From an uncultured Prevotellaceae bacterium (GTDB lineage: Bacteria; Bacteroidota; Bacteroidia; Bacteroidales; Bacteroidaceae), in the NCBI GenBank assembly GCA_946539475.1, contig CAMNHM010000093.1:1-10621 (forward strand): a stretch of DNA of 10,621 nt, in the 5' to 3' direction. The notes under the pieces were generated by a model. It saw nothing but the letters and a program-made list of their open reading frames with translations. It was not told the origin of the DNA and did no database searches. The position numbers and the translations under genes are program-made. Positions 1-5,368 of the stretch are shown in pieces; the stretch's first letter is position 1, and each line of letters starts with the position of its first letter.

Positions 1-843
1 GCCAACGACGCCCGCGTGGATGCCGACACGGCCATCGCCGTGAAGAACAACGACCTGGCCCTGCGCCGCGCCGCCCTGAAGAAGGAGGCCGACACCGCGC
101 AGGCCGATGCCGACGCTGCCTACTCCATACAGCAGCAGGAGCAGCAGAAGACGATCAACATCAAGACCGTCGAGGCCGAGATTGAGAAGACCAAGCGCGA
201 GCAGATCCTCTCGAAGGAGCAGATCGAGATTCAGCAGAACCGACTGGCTGCCGAGATCGAGAAGAAGGCCGACGCCGACAAGTACAAGGTGGAGAAGGAC
301 GCCGCCGCCGACCTGGAGCAGCGCAAGCGCGTGGCAGAGGCCCAGAAGTATGAGGCCGAGCAGCGCGCACTGGCTCAGAACGCCGAGTCGGACGCCGTGC
401 GCTACCGACTGGAGCAGGAGGCCATCGGTATCAAGGCCAAGGGTGAGGCCGAGGCATACGCCATCCAGAAGAAGGGCGAGGCCGAGGCACTGGCCATGGA
501 CAAGAAGGCCGAGGCCTATAAGAAGTACAACAACGCCGCCGTGCTGCAGATGATGATCGAGGTGCTGCCGCAGGTGGTGGAGAACGTGGCGAAGCCCATC
601 GCCTCGATCAAGGACGTACACGTCTACAGCGGCGGACAGGAGACGGGCGCCGGCGTGGCGTCGATGAGCGGCGGCGTGCCCGTGGCCATCCGCCAGGCCT
701 TCGACGTGCTGAAGTCGGCCACCGGTGTCGACATGGCCGACATCATGCGCGCCGGCACCATCGAGGCGAAGGTGAACCGCAACATCAACCTCAACGACGA
801 GGCCCGACAGGCCGTCGACAACATCACAGGAAACGACGCCTAA
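1..843 (+). CDS. Flotillin-like (SPFH/band 7) protein, 3' part only
   Basis: The gene is cut by the left edge; the reading frame is open from base 1 and ends at TAA 841-843, giving 280 C-terminal residues. What is seen is a very long charged helix rich in Ala, Glu, Lys and Gln (about the first 180 residues), with the repeated GEAEA motif (KGEAEAYAIQKKGEAEALA) typical of the flotillin coiled-coil. Next come a segment around VLPQVVENVAKPIASIKDV and a Gly/Ser-rich tail. In the flotillin family (YuaG/FloT, FloA) the missing N-terminal part holds the membrane-associated hairpin and SPFH domain, and the proteins oligomerise into membrane scaffolds. The GTG at base 16 is an internal codon, not a start. 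A heptad repeat array begins five bases after the stop codon. Confident in the family, not in a specific cellular role. Confidence 0.88.
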   Translation, partial: ANDARVDADTAIAVKNNDLALRRAALKKEADTAQADADAAYSIQQQEQQKTINIKTVEAEIEKTKREQILSKEQIEIQQNRLAAEIEKKADADKYKVEKDAAADLEQRKRVAEAQKYEAEQRALAQNAESDAVRYRLEQEAIGIKAKGEAEAYAIQKKGEAEALAMDKKAEAYKKYNNAAVLQMMIEVLPQVVENVAKPIASIKDVHVYSGGQETGAGVASMSGGVPVAIRQAFDVLKSATGVDMADIMRAGTIEAKVNRNINLNDEARQAVDNITGNDA

Positions 844-847
844 ACCA

Positions 848-910
848 TCAACAAGAGTCTCTCAACTCTCAACAAGAGTCTCTCAACTCTTAACTCTCAA
901 CTCTCAACTC
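848..910. repeat. Nine-copy 7-bp tandem repeat array (intergenic)
   Basis: Sixty-three bases divide exactly into nine heptads related to TCAACTC (complement AGTTGAG, cyclically). The first six form two identical 21-bp units at 848-868 and 869-889, each built as TCAACAA-GAGTCTC-TCAACTC. They are followed by TTAACTC, TCAACTC, TCAACTC. The array fills the whole gap between the flotillin stop and the TTG start of the transporter gene and directly abuts that TTG. The transporter frame has no stop codon through the array. Related heptads occur at 1604-1666 and 3522-3549. Confidence 0.9.
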
Positions 911-2341
911 TTGTCCAAAGACCTGCTATCCTACATCCGCGAGGGGCGGCCGATGACTCGCAGCGAGAAGCTGCGGCTCATCGCCGAACTCTCCGTACCC
1001 AGCATCCTGGCACAGATATCGGCGACGGTGATGTTCTTCATCGACGCCGCCATGGTGGGACACCTGGGAGCGAAGGCCACGGCGGCCATCGGACTGGTGG
1101 AGACCACCACGTGGCTGCTCAACGGACTGGGAGCTGCGGCCAACATGGGATTCTCGGTGCAGGTGGCACACTTCATCGGCGCCAGCGACTACGACTCGGC
1201 GCGACGCGTGCTGCGACAGGCACTCGTCTTCTGCCTGCTATGGAGCCTGTCGCTGTCGCTGGGCTGCGTGGCCATCCACAGCTACCTGCCCTACTGGCTC
1301 GGCGGCAGCGCCGACATCGCCGCCGACGCCTCGGCCTACTTCCTCATCGTGGGACTATCGGGCATCCTTTTCCAGATGGCCGGCCTGGCCAGCTCGATGC
1401 TGAAGTGCTCGGGCAACATGAAGGTGCCCTCGGCGCTGCACATCATGCAGTGCGCCCTCGACGTGGTGTTCAACTACGCCTTCATCTACGTCCTGAGCAT
1501 GGGCGTCAAGGGCGCCGCACTCGGAACGGCAGCTGCCGAACTGATCACGGCCGTGCTGATGCTCTACTTCCTGCTCGTGCGGTCGGAGATGCTGGGGATT
1601 TTTAGTGGAAAGAGGAATGTGGAGAGTGGAAAGAGGAATGTGGAGAGTGGAGAGTGGAAAGAGGAGAGTATTAAGTGGCGAGACTTCCGGCCGACGGCCG
1701 ACACGCTGCGCATGGCCTTCAAGATCGGTGCGCCGATGGGCCTGCAGCATGTGCTGATGGGCGGCGCACAGATCGTGAGCACCATCATCGTGGCGCCGCT
1801 GGGCACCGTCGCCATTGCTGCCAACTCGCTGGCCATCACCGTCGAGAGCCTCTGCTACATGCCCGGCTATGGCATTGCCGACGCCGCCACGACACTCATC
1901 GGACAGGGCATCGGAGCCGGACAGCGGCTGCTGACGCGCTCGTTCGCCTACCTATCGGTCGGCGTGGGCATCACGGTGATGACGCTGATGGGCGTGCTGA
2001 TGTTCGTCTTCGCGCCGGAGCTGATGAGCCTGATGTCGCCCGTCGATGCCATCATCAGCGAGGGAGCGCAGGCGCTGCGCATAGAGGCCTTCGCCGAGCC
2101 GATGTTTGCAGCAGCCATCGTCTGCAACGGCATCTTCGTAGGAGCCGGCGACACGCTGCGCCCGGCCATCATGAGCCTGCTGTCGATGTGGGGCGTCAGG
2201 CTGACGCTGGCATGGTGGCTCTCGAAGGACTACGGTCTGATGGGCGTCTGGACGGCAATGGCCATCGAGCTCACCTTCCGAGGCATCATCTTCCTCCTCC
2301 GCCTGTGGAAAGGCAACTGGAACAAGAAACTGGGCTCCTGA
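911..2341 (+). CDS. MATE-family multidrug/cation efflux transporter
   Basis: Integral membrane protein of about 476 residues with the two-bundle, about 12-helix pattern of MATE exporters, which expel organic cations and drugs in exchange for Na+ or H+. Typical features are the N-terminal PSILAQISATVMFFIDAAMVG helix (about 30-50), the GCV/SYLPYWLGGS loop, LKCSGNMKVPSALHIMQCALDVVFNY (about 164-189), and the second-half start at KIGAPMGLQHVLMGGAQIV (271-289). The chosen start is TTG 911 because KDLLSYIREGRPMT resembles the N-terminus I expect in Bacteroidetes homologues; ATG 953 (MTRSEK) is the alternative and no upstream ATG exists in frame. Odd: residues 232-252, in the cytoplasmic loop joining the two halves, are encoded by a heptad DNA repeat, and the protein exceeds the usual 440-460 residues by roughly that amount. 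The cyclophilin gene follows after 41 bp and may be co-transcribed. Confidence 0.9.
   Translation: MSKDLLSYIREGRPMTRSEKLRLIAELSVPSILAQISATVMFFIDAAMVGHLGAKATAAIGLVETTTWLLNGLGAAANMGFSVQVAHFIGASDYDSARRVLRQALVFCLLWSLSLSLGCVAIHSYLPYWLGGSADIAADASAYFLIVGLSGILFQMAGLASSMLKCSGNMKVPSALHIMQCALDVVFNYAFIYVLSMGVKGAALGTAAAELITAVLMLYFLLVRSEMLGIFSGKRNVESGKRNVESGEWKEESIKWRDFRPTADTLRMAFKIGAPMGLQHVLMGGAQIVSTIIVAPLGTVAIAANSLAITVESLCYMPGYGIADAATTLIGQGIGAGQRLLTRSFAYLSVGVGITVMTLMGVLMFVFAPELMSLMSPVDAIISEGAQALRIEAFAEPMFAAAIVCNGIFVGAGDTLRPAIMSLLSMWGVRLTLAWWLSKDYGLMGVWTAMAIELTFRGIIFLLRLWKGNWNKKLGS
1604..1666. repeat. Nine-copy 7-bp tandem repeat array inside the MATE gene
   Basis: Sixty-three bases made of nine heptads of AGTGGAA/AGAGGAA/TGTGGAG/AGTGGAG type. 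Two perfect 21-bp units lie at 1604-1624 and 1625-1645 (each encodes SGKRNVE), followed by three further heptads encoding SGEWKEE. Two degenerate heptads (AGTATTA, AGTGGCG) follow to 1680. The composition differs sharply from the flanking GC-rich codons, and the encoded hydrophilic stretch falls in the loop between the two six-helix bundles. Sixty-three is a multiple of three, so the frame is kept. Confidence 0.92.
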
Positions 2342-2382
2342 AAGAGCCGCGCCCCCCAAAAGTCCTACGAAGAAAGAAAAAA

Positions 2383-3063
2383 ATGAAACTCCTAAAAGCA
2401 CTGACAATTGCCCTGCTCCTGCCACTACTGCCAGCAGCAGCACAGGCACAGACACGCGAGGTGCTCCTCGAGACGACAGAGGGAAACATCCGCATCGCCC
2501 TCTCCGACCTCACCCCGCGCCATCGCGACAACTTCATCAGGCTGGTCAGCGAGCACTTCTACGACTCGCTGCTCTTCCACCGCGTCATCAAAGGATTCAT
2601 GATACAGGGCGGCGACCCCGACAGCCGCCACGCTGAACCGGGAGCAACACTCGGCGACGGCGACGTGGGATACACCCTGGAGCCCGAGTTCCGAACGCCG
2701 CAACTCTACCACCGCCGAGGCGTCGTTGCAATGGCCCGCGAGGGCGACGACGTGAACCCCGGCCGACGCAGCAGCGGGTGCCAGTTCTACATCGTATGGG
2801 GGAAGACATTCTCGTCGAAGGACATCGACAATATGCAGCTGCGCCTCGACTCGCTGACGAACCCGCCGGTGAAGATCACGCCAGAGATGTTCCAAACCTA
2901 CAAGAGCATCGGCGGCACACCCCATCTCGACGGCCAGTACACGGTGTTTGGCGAGGTGACAGAGGGCCTCGACGTCGTCGACCGCATCCAGCGCGTCTTC
3001 ACCGACGACTACGACCGTCCCGTCGACGACGTGCGCATCCTCAGGGCGAGGGTCACGAAATAG
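2383..3063 (+). CDS. Secreted cyclophilin-type peptidyl-prolyl cis-trans isomerase
   Basis: 226 residues. Residues 1-22 form a signal peptide (basic MKLLK, a Leu/Ala core, AQA-type cleavage site), so the enzyme is predicted to act on prolyl bonds of proteins in the periplasm. Cyclophilin motifs are in order: FHRVIKGFMIQGGD (65-78) with the catalytic Arg67 and the pocket residues Phe72, Met73, Gln75; VVAMAR (114-119); GCQFYI (132-137); and HLDGQYTVFGEV (181-192). Relative to human CypA, the position of Trp121 is His181 and that of His126 is Tyr186, as far as eye alignment allows. About 40 extra residues (141-179) separate QFYI from HLDG. The start is ATG 2383, preceded by an A-rich stretch instead of a Shine-Dalgarno site; the open frame further upstream is only the shadow of the transporter gene. 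Its 3' end faces the minus-strand small RNA. Confidence 0.93.
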   Translation: MKLLKALTIALLLPLLPAAAQAQTREVLLETTEGNIRIALSDLTPRHRDNFIRLVSEHFYDSLLFHRVIKGFMIQGGDPDSRHAEPGATLGDGDVGYTLEPEFRTPQLYHRRGVVAMAREGDDVNPGRRSSGCQFYIVWGKTFSSKDIDNMQLRLDSLTNPPVKITPEMFQTYKSIGGTPHLDGQYTVFGEVTEGLDVVDRIQRVFTDDYDRPVDDVRILRARVTK

Positions 3064-3093
3064 GTTTTTTCGAAAAACGCTCCCGAAAAACAC

Positions 3094-3136
3094 AAAAAAA
3101 AGATGCAGACCTTGGTTGTCACAACTGGGTCTGCAT
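3094..3136 (-). terminator. Rho-independent terminator, minus strand
   Basis: Read on the minus strand, a perfect 9-bp stem (ATGCAGACC, 3136-3128, with GGTCTGCAT, 3111-3103) encloses a small inner hairpin GTTG-TGA-CAAC. One C follows, and then eight U at 3101-3094. Read on the plus strand the hairpin is preceded by the A tract and followed by TAAACG, so it would not be a classical terminator for the cyclophilin mRNA, although the hairpin could still protect its 3' end. There is no minus-strand protein gene between it and rsmA, so it most likely ends the small RNA that starts near 3320. Confidence 0.75.
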
Positions 3137-3320
3137 TAAACGATATTAATAACTAAAAACCTTCTCTAAACATGTTAACCTTTACAACAATTCTTTTTAC
3201 CTAGAAACTAAAAACCTAATTGAATGAACAATCTTAACTTACCTAATAACTAACTAACAACTATTGAATATCGCTTTGAATCTTTATATTTATGTGTCTG
3301 GACATCGCTTTGTCCTTTTG
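3094..3320 (-). ncRNA. Candidate small RNA of about 227 nt
   Basis: The stretch 3064-3430 holds no convincing protein gene. On the minus strand it has a TACCTTTG promoter at 3334-3327 and a strong hairpin plus U-tract at 3136-3094, which frames a transcript of about 227 nt. The transcript begins with a 5-bp hairpin (GGACA/TGTCC, 3315-3300) whose loop-side motif CAAAGCGAT is repeated about 34 bases on. A long AU-rich, probably single-stranded body follows, with GTTAGTTAGTTA and two identical 12-mers AGGTTTTTAGTT (complement of 3206-3217 and 3151-3162). It then enters the terminator. I do not recognise it as a known RNA family (not tmRNA, RNase P or SRP RNA by eye). Transcript ends are predicted from promoter and terminator positions only. 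It could instead be an unusually long 3' extension region with a spurious promoter. Confidence 0.5.
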
Positions 3321-3326
3321 ACGATG

Positions 3327-3357
3327 CAAAGGTACGACGAAAATCGGCAACGGACAA
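3327..3357 (-). promoter_or_regulatory. Bacteroidetes sigma-70-type promoter for the candidate small RNA
   Basis: On the minus strand TACCTTTG (3334-3327) matches the Bacteroidetes -7 element TAnnTTTG. A TTG at 3357-3355 lies 20 bases upstream, fitting the -33 element. It sits about 75 bases beyond the rsmA stop and points to the terminator at 3136-3094, with start of transcription expected near 3320. Confidence 0.6.
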
Positions 3358-3430
3358 CATTTTCCGTCGCCTTTTGCTGAAAAATGGGCTCATTATTGAC
3401 GAAAATCAACTGGGATGTGCTCGGACACAG

Positions 3431-4255
3431 TCATTTTGTGCCCGCAAACAGCTCTTCCGACACCAGATTGGTGAGCTCCACGAACTCCGCTATGGAGAGC
3501 TGCTCCGGTCGGCGGGTAAGAAGTGAAGAGTGAAGAGTGAAGAGTGAAGAATCCTGTGGCAACAACTGGCGCAGGCTGACGCGGAGCATCTTGCGGCGCT
3601 GGTTGAACGTGGTCTTAACCACGCGGCGGAACAGCTCCTCGTCGCATCCGAGCGTGGTGACATCGTTGCGCGTCATGCGTATGACGGCACTCTGCACCTT
3701 TGGCGGCGGGTTGAACACGCCGGGCTCTACGGTAAAGAGATACTCCACGTCGTACCACGCCTGAGTGAGCACCGAGAGGATGCCATACTGCTTCGACCCT
3801 GGCTTGGAGGCCATCCGCAGGGCCACCTCGTGCTGTATCATGCCCGTGCAGCAGGGTATGAGGTCGCGGTTGTCGAGCATCTTAAAGAAGATCTGCGAAG
3901 AGATGTCGTAGGGGTAGTTGCCCGTGAGCACGAACTGCCGGCCGCCGAACAGCTCGTGCAGGTCCATGCGCAGGAAGTCGCCGTAGATGATTCTCCGGGC
4001 ATTGGGCTGTTCCTCGGCCTCTGCAAACATGGGGAAATGCTCCTTGAGATAGGCCACCGACTCAGCATCGATCTCCACGACGCTGAGCGGCCGGGGCTTC
4101 TCGGCCAGGAACTGTGTCATCACGCCCATTCCGGGCCCCACCTCCAGCACGGGCAGGTCGGGACAGGCATCGACGGTGTCGGCGATACGGCGGGCAATAG
4201 AGAGGTCGGTCAGGAAGTGCTGTCCGAGGTTCTTCTTGGGTCTTACTTGTCTCAT
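3431..4255 (-). CDS. rsmA: 16S rRNA A1518/A1519 N6-dimethyltransferase RsmA (KsgA)
   Basis: Dimethylates two adjacent adenines near the 3' end of 16S rRNA during late small-subunit assembly, using S-adenosylmethionine. Motifs with the start at 4255: KNLGQHFL (8-15), SAM-binding EVGPGMGVMT (38-47), VVEID (59-63), the NYPYDISS version of the N-L/F-P-Y catalytic motif (113-120), FNPPPKVQSAVIRM (181-194), and FNQRRK (217-222). The C-terminal RRPEQLSIAEFVELTN segment also fits. ATG 4255 gives MRQVRPKK, as in related proteins; an adjacent ATG at 4258 is possible. A longer frame back to 4327 runs through the promoter palindrome and is rejected. Residues about 236-245 (SSLFTLHSSL) are encoded by a heptad DNA repeat in a variable stretch just before the conserved C-terminus. 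Start codon and promoter are only a few bases apart. Confidence 0.95.
   Translation of the reverse strand: MRQVRPKKNLGQHFLTDLSIARRIADTVDACPDLPVLEVGPGMGVMTQFLAEKPRPLSVVEIDAESVAYLKEHFPMFAEAEEQPNARRIIYGDFLRMDLHELFGGRQFVLTGNYPYDISSQIFFKMLDNRDLIPCCTGMIQHEVALRMASKPGSKQYGILSVLTQAWYDVEYLFTVEPGVFNPPPKVQSAVIRMTRNDVTTLGCDEELFRRVVKTTFNQRRKMLRVSLRQLLPQDSSLFTLHSSLLTRRPEQLSIAEFVELTNLVSEELFAGTK
3522..3549. repeat. Four-copy 7-bp tandem repeat inside rsmA
   Basis: Four perfect copies of AGTGAAG on the plus strand (CTTCACT in the coding strand), with imperfect ends on both sides. The heptad is one or two bases away from the AGTGGAG of the MATE array and the AGTTGAG of the intergenic array. Translated in the rsmA frame it gives SSLFTLHSSL, a low-complexity insert between QLLPQD and RRPEQLS. 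Confidence 0.9.
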
Positions 4256-4262
4256 CATGGTG

Positions 4263-4293
4263 CAAAGGTACGAATAAGTGAGGAAAAAAGAAA
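4263..4293 (-). promoter_or_regulatory. rsmA promoter next to the start codon
   Basis: Minus-strand TACCTTTG at 4270-4263 is a full match to the Bacteroidetes -7 element. The matching -33 position (4293-4290) reads TTTC, one base off TTTG, with a 19-base spacer. Only four bases separate the element from ATG 4258 and seven from ATG 4255, so the transcript would be leaderless or nearly so. Confidence 0.7.
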
Positions 4294-4311
4294 AGAAAAT
4301 GGTGTTTTTCT

Positions 4312-4342
4312 TTTGCTTTTCGCTCACTTATTCGTACCTTTG
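4312..4342 (+). promoter_or_regulatory. Promoter of the flippase-like gene (and likely pepD)
   Basis: TTTG at 4312-4315, a 19-base spacer and TACCTTTG at 4335-4342 are a full match to the Bacteroidetes consensus. The ATG at 4349 begins six bases after the -7 element, so the mRNA is predicted to start at or within a base or two of the start codon. Confidence 0.78.
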
Positions 4343-4348
4343 CAGGCG

Positions 4349-5347
4349 ATGAACGACAAAAACGCACTTCAGACGCTGACGAAGATTGCGCTGCCCCTGC
4401 TGCTCGGCGGCGCCATCCTCTATTGGATGTATCGCGACTTCGACTTCGAGCGCGTACGGCAGGTGGTGCTCCACGAGATGGACTGGACGTGGATGCTGCT
4501 GTCGTTCCCCTTCGGCATCCTGGCACAGGCACTGCGCGGATGGCGCTGGCGGCAGACGCTCGAGCCCATGGGCGAGCAGCCGCGGAGCAGCGTCAGCGTG
4601 AATGCCGTGTTCCTGAGCTATGCCGCCTCGCTGGTGGTGCCGCGCATCGGTGAGTTCACCCGCTGTGCGGTGATGAAGCGCTGGGAGGGCATCTCCTTCA
4701 CGAGGGCGCTGGGAACGGTCGTCACCGAGCGCATGGTCGACATGCTGCTGATGCTCGTCATCGTCGGGGCTACGGTGCTGCTTGAGATGAGCACCTTCGG
4801 AACGTTCTTCCGGCAGACGGGCACTAGCCTGCACGACATCCTCAGCGGGTTCTCGTGGGCAGGGTGGCTGGTGACCGCCGTCTGCATCGCCGCCATCGCC
4901 GTCCTGCTGTACGTACTGGTGCGCAACCTTCAGATATATAATAAGGTGAAGACGACGCTCAGCGACATCTGGAAGGGCATCACCTCGCTCAAGGGTGTGC
5001 GCAGCGCACCGTCGTTCGTGGCCATGACCGTCGGCATCTGGCTGTGCTACTTCCTCCACTACTACCTGACGTTCTTCTGCTTCGACTTCACGGCCCACCT
5101 GGGGCTGTCGTGCGCGCTGGTGACCTTCGTCGTGGGCTCTATCGCCGTCATCGTTCCCACGCCGAACGGTGCCGGTCCGTGGCACTTCGCCGTGAAGACG
5201 ATGCTCATCCTCTACGGTGTGCAGGACGAGCAGGCCCTCTACTTCGTGCTCATCGTTCATACCGTGCAGACGCTGCTGGTCGTCGTCCTGGGCATCTATG
5301 CATGGGCCAGGCTCAGCTTTATCAGACGCAAAGAATCTCATGTTTAA
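4349..5347 (+). CDS. Flippase-like membrane protein (LPG_synthase_TM / YbhN / UPF0104 family)
   Basis: 332 residues with about eight hydrophobic segments, for example 12-27, 46-61, 131-146, 171-191, 222-243, 254-270 and 296-320. The family signatures are SYAASLVVPRIGEFTRCAVMK (90-110), the following VVTERMVDM (124-132), and PTPNGAGPWHFAV (270-282), the P-x-P-x-G-x-G motif of this family. The family covers the integral membrane half of lysyl-phosphatidylglycerol synthases and stand-alone proteins thought to flip lipid-linked substrates. No soluble aminoacyl-transferase domain is present here, so lysine transfer is not predicted and the substrate is unknown. ATG 4349 is chosen because it follows the promoter directly; the long open frame upstream is the shadow of rsmA. 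pepD follows after 21 bp and is probably in the same transcript. Confidence 0.88.
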   Translation: MNDKNALQTLTKIALPLLLGGAILYWMYRDFDFERVRQVVLHEMDWTWMLLSFPFGILAQALRGWRWRQTLEPMGEQPRSSVSVNAVFLSYAASLVVPRIGEFTRCAVMKRWEGISFTRALGTVVTERMVDMLLMLVIVGATVLLEMSTFGTFFRQTGTSLHDILSGFSWAGWLVTAVCIAAIAVLLYVLVRNLQIYNKVKTTLSDIWKGITSLKGVRSAPSFVAMTVGIWLCYFLHYYLTFFCFDFTAHLGLSCALVTFVVGSIAVIVPTPNGAGPWHFAVKTMLILYGVQDEQALYFVLIVHTVQTLLVVVLGIYAWARLSFIRRKESHV

Positions 5348-5368
5348 CATAAACCATTCAAAAAAACC

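Larger units (their letters stand above)
4261..4344. repeat. 84-bp near-palindrome with two mirrored promoters
   Basis: Bases 4261-4282 and 4323-4344 are perfect 22-bp inverted copies, each containing ACTTATTCGTACCTTTGCA. The inner A-rich and T-rich arms also pair largely, so by my count 35 of 42 opposed positions match. The centre lies between 4302 and 4303. The structure contains the -33 and -7 elements of both the rsmA and the flippase-gene promoters and ends four to five bases short of the nearest start codon on each side. Confidence 0.88.

Noticed and set aside
107..553. Arg/Ser/Pro-rich open frame on the plus strand
   Set aside because: Out-of-frame shadow of the GC-rich flotillin coiled-coil; composition is not protein-like and there is no start context.
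848..1666. CRISPR array interpretation of the tandem repeats
   Set aside because: Units are 7 bp without unique spacers and no cas genes are present.
1675..2382. Upstream extension of the cyclophilin reading frame
   Set aside because: Lies wholly inside the MATE gene or the 41-bp gap; the signal peptide begins at ATG 2383.
3064..3078. GTTTTT/AAAAAC short inverted repeat after the cyclophilin stop
   Set aside because: Weak A/T pairing only and no U-tract; not convincing as a plus-strand terminator.
3336..3407. Direct repeat GACGAAAATC at 3336-3345 and 3398-3407
   Set aside because: Only 10 bp and partly overlapping the small-RNA promoter; may be chance in a short intergenic region.
4256..4327. 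Longer rsmA start (MSEKQKKN...)
   Set aside because: The extension would cross the rsmA promoter and the palindrome; homologues begin near MRxVxPKK.
3830..4348. Long N-terminal extension of the flippase-like protein
   Set aside because: Antisense shadow of rsmA followed by the promoter palindrome; a TAnnTTTG element directly precedes ATG 4349.
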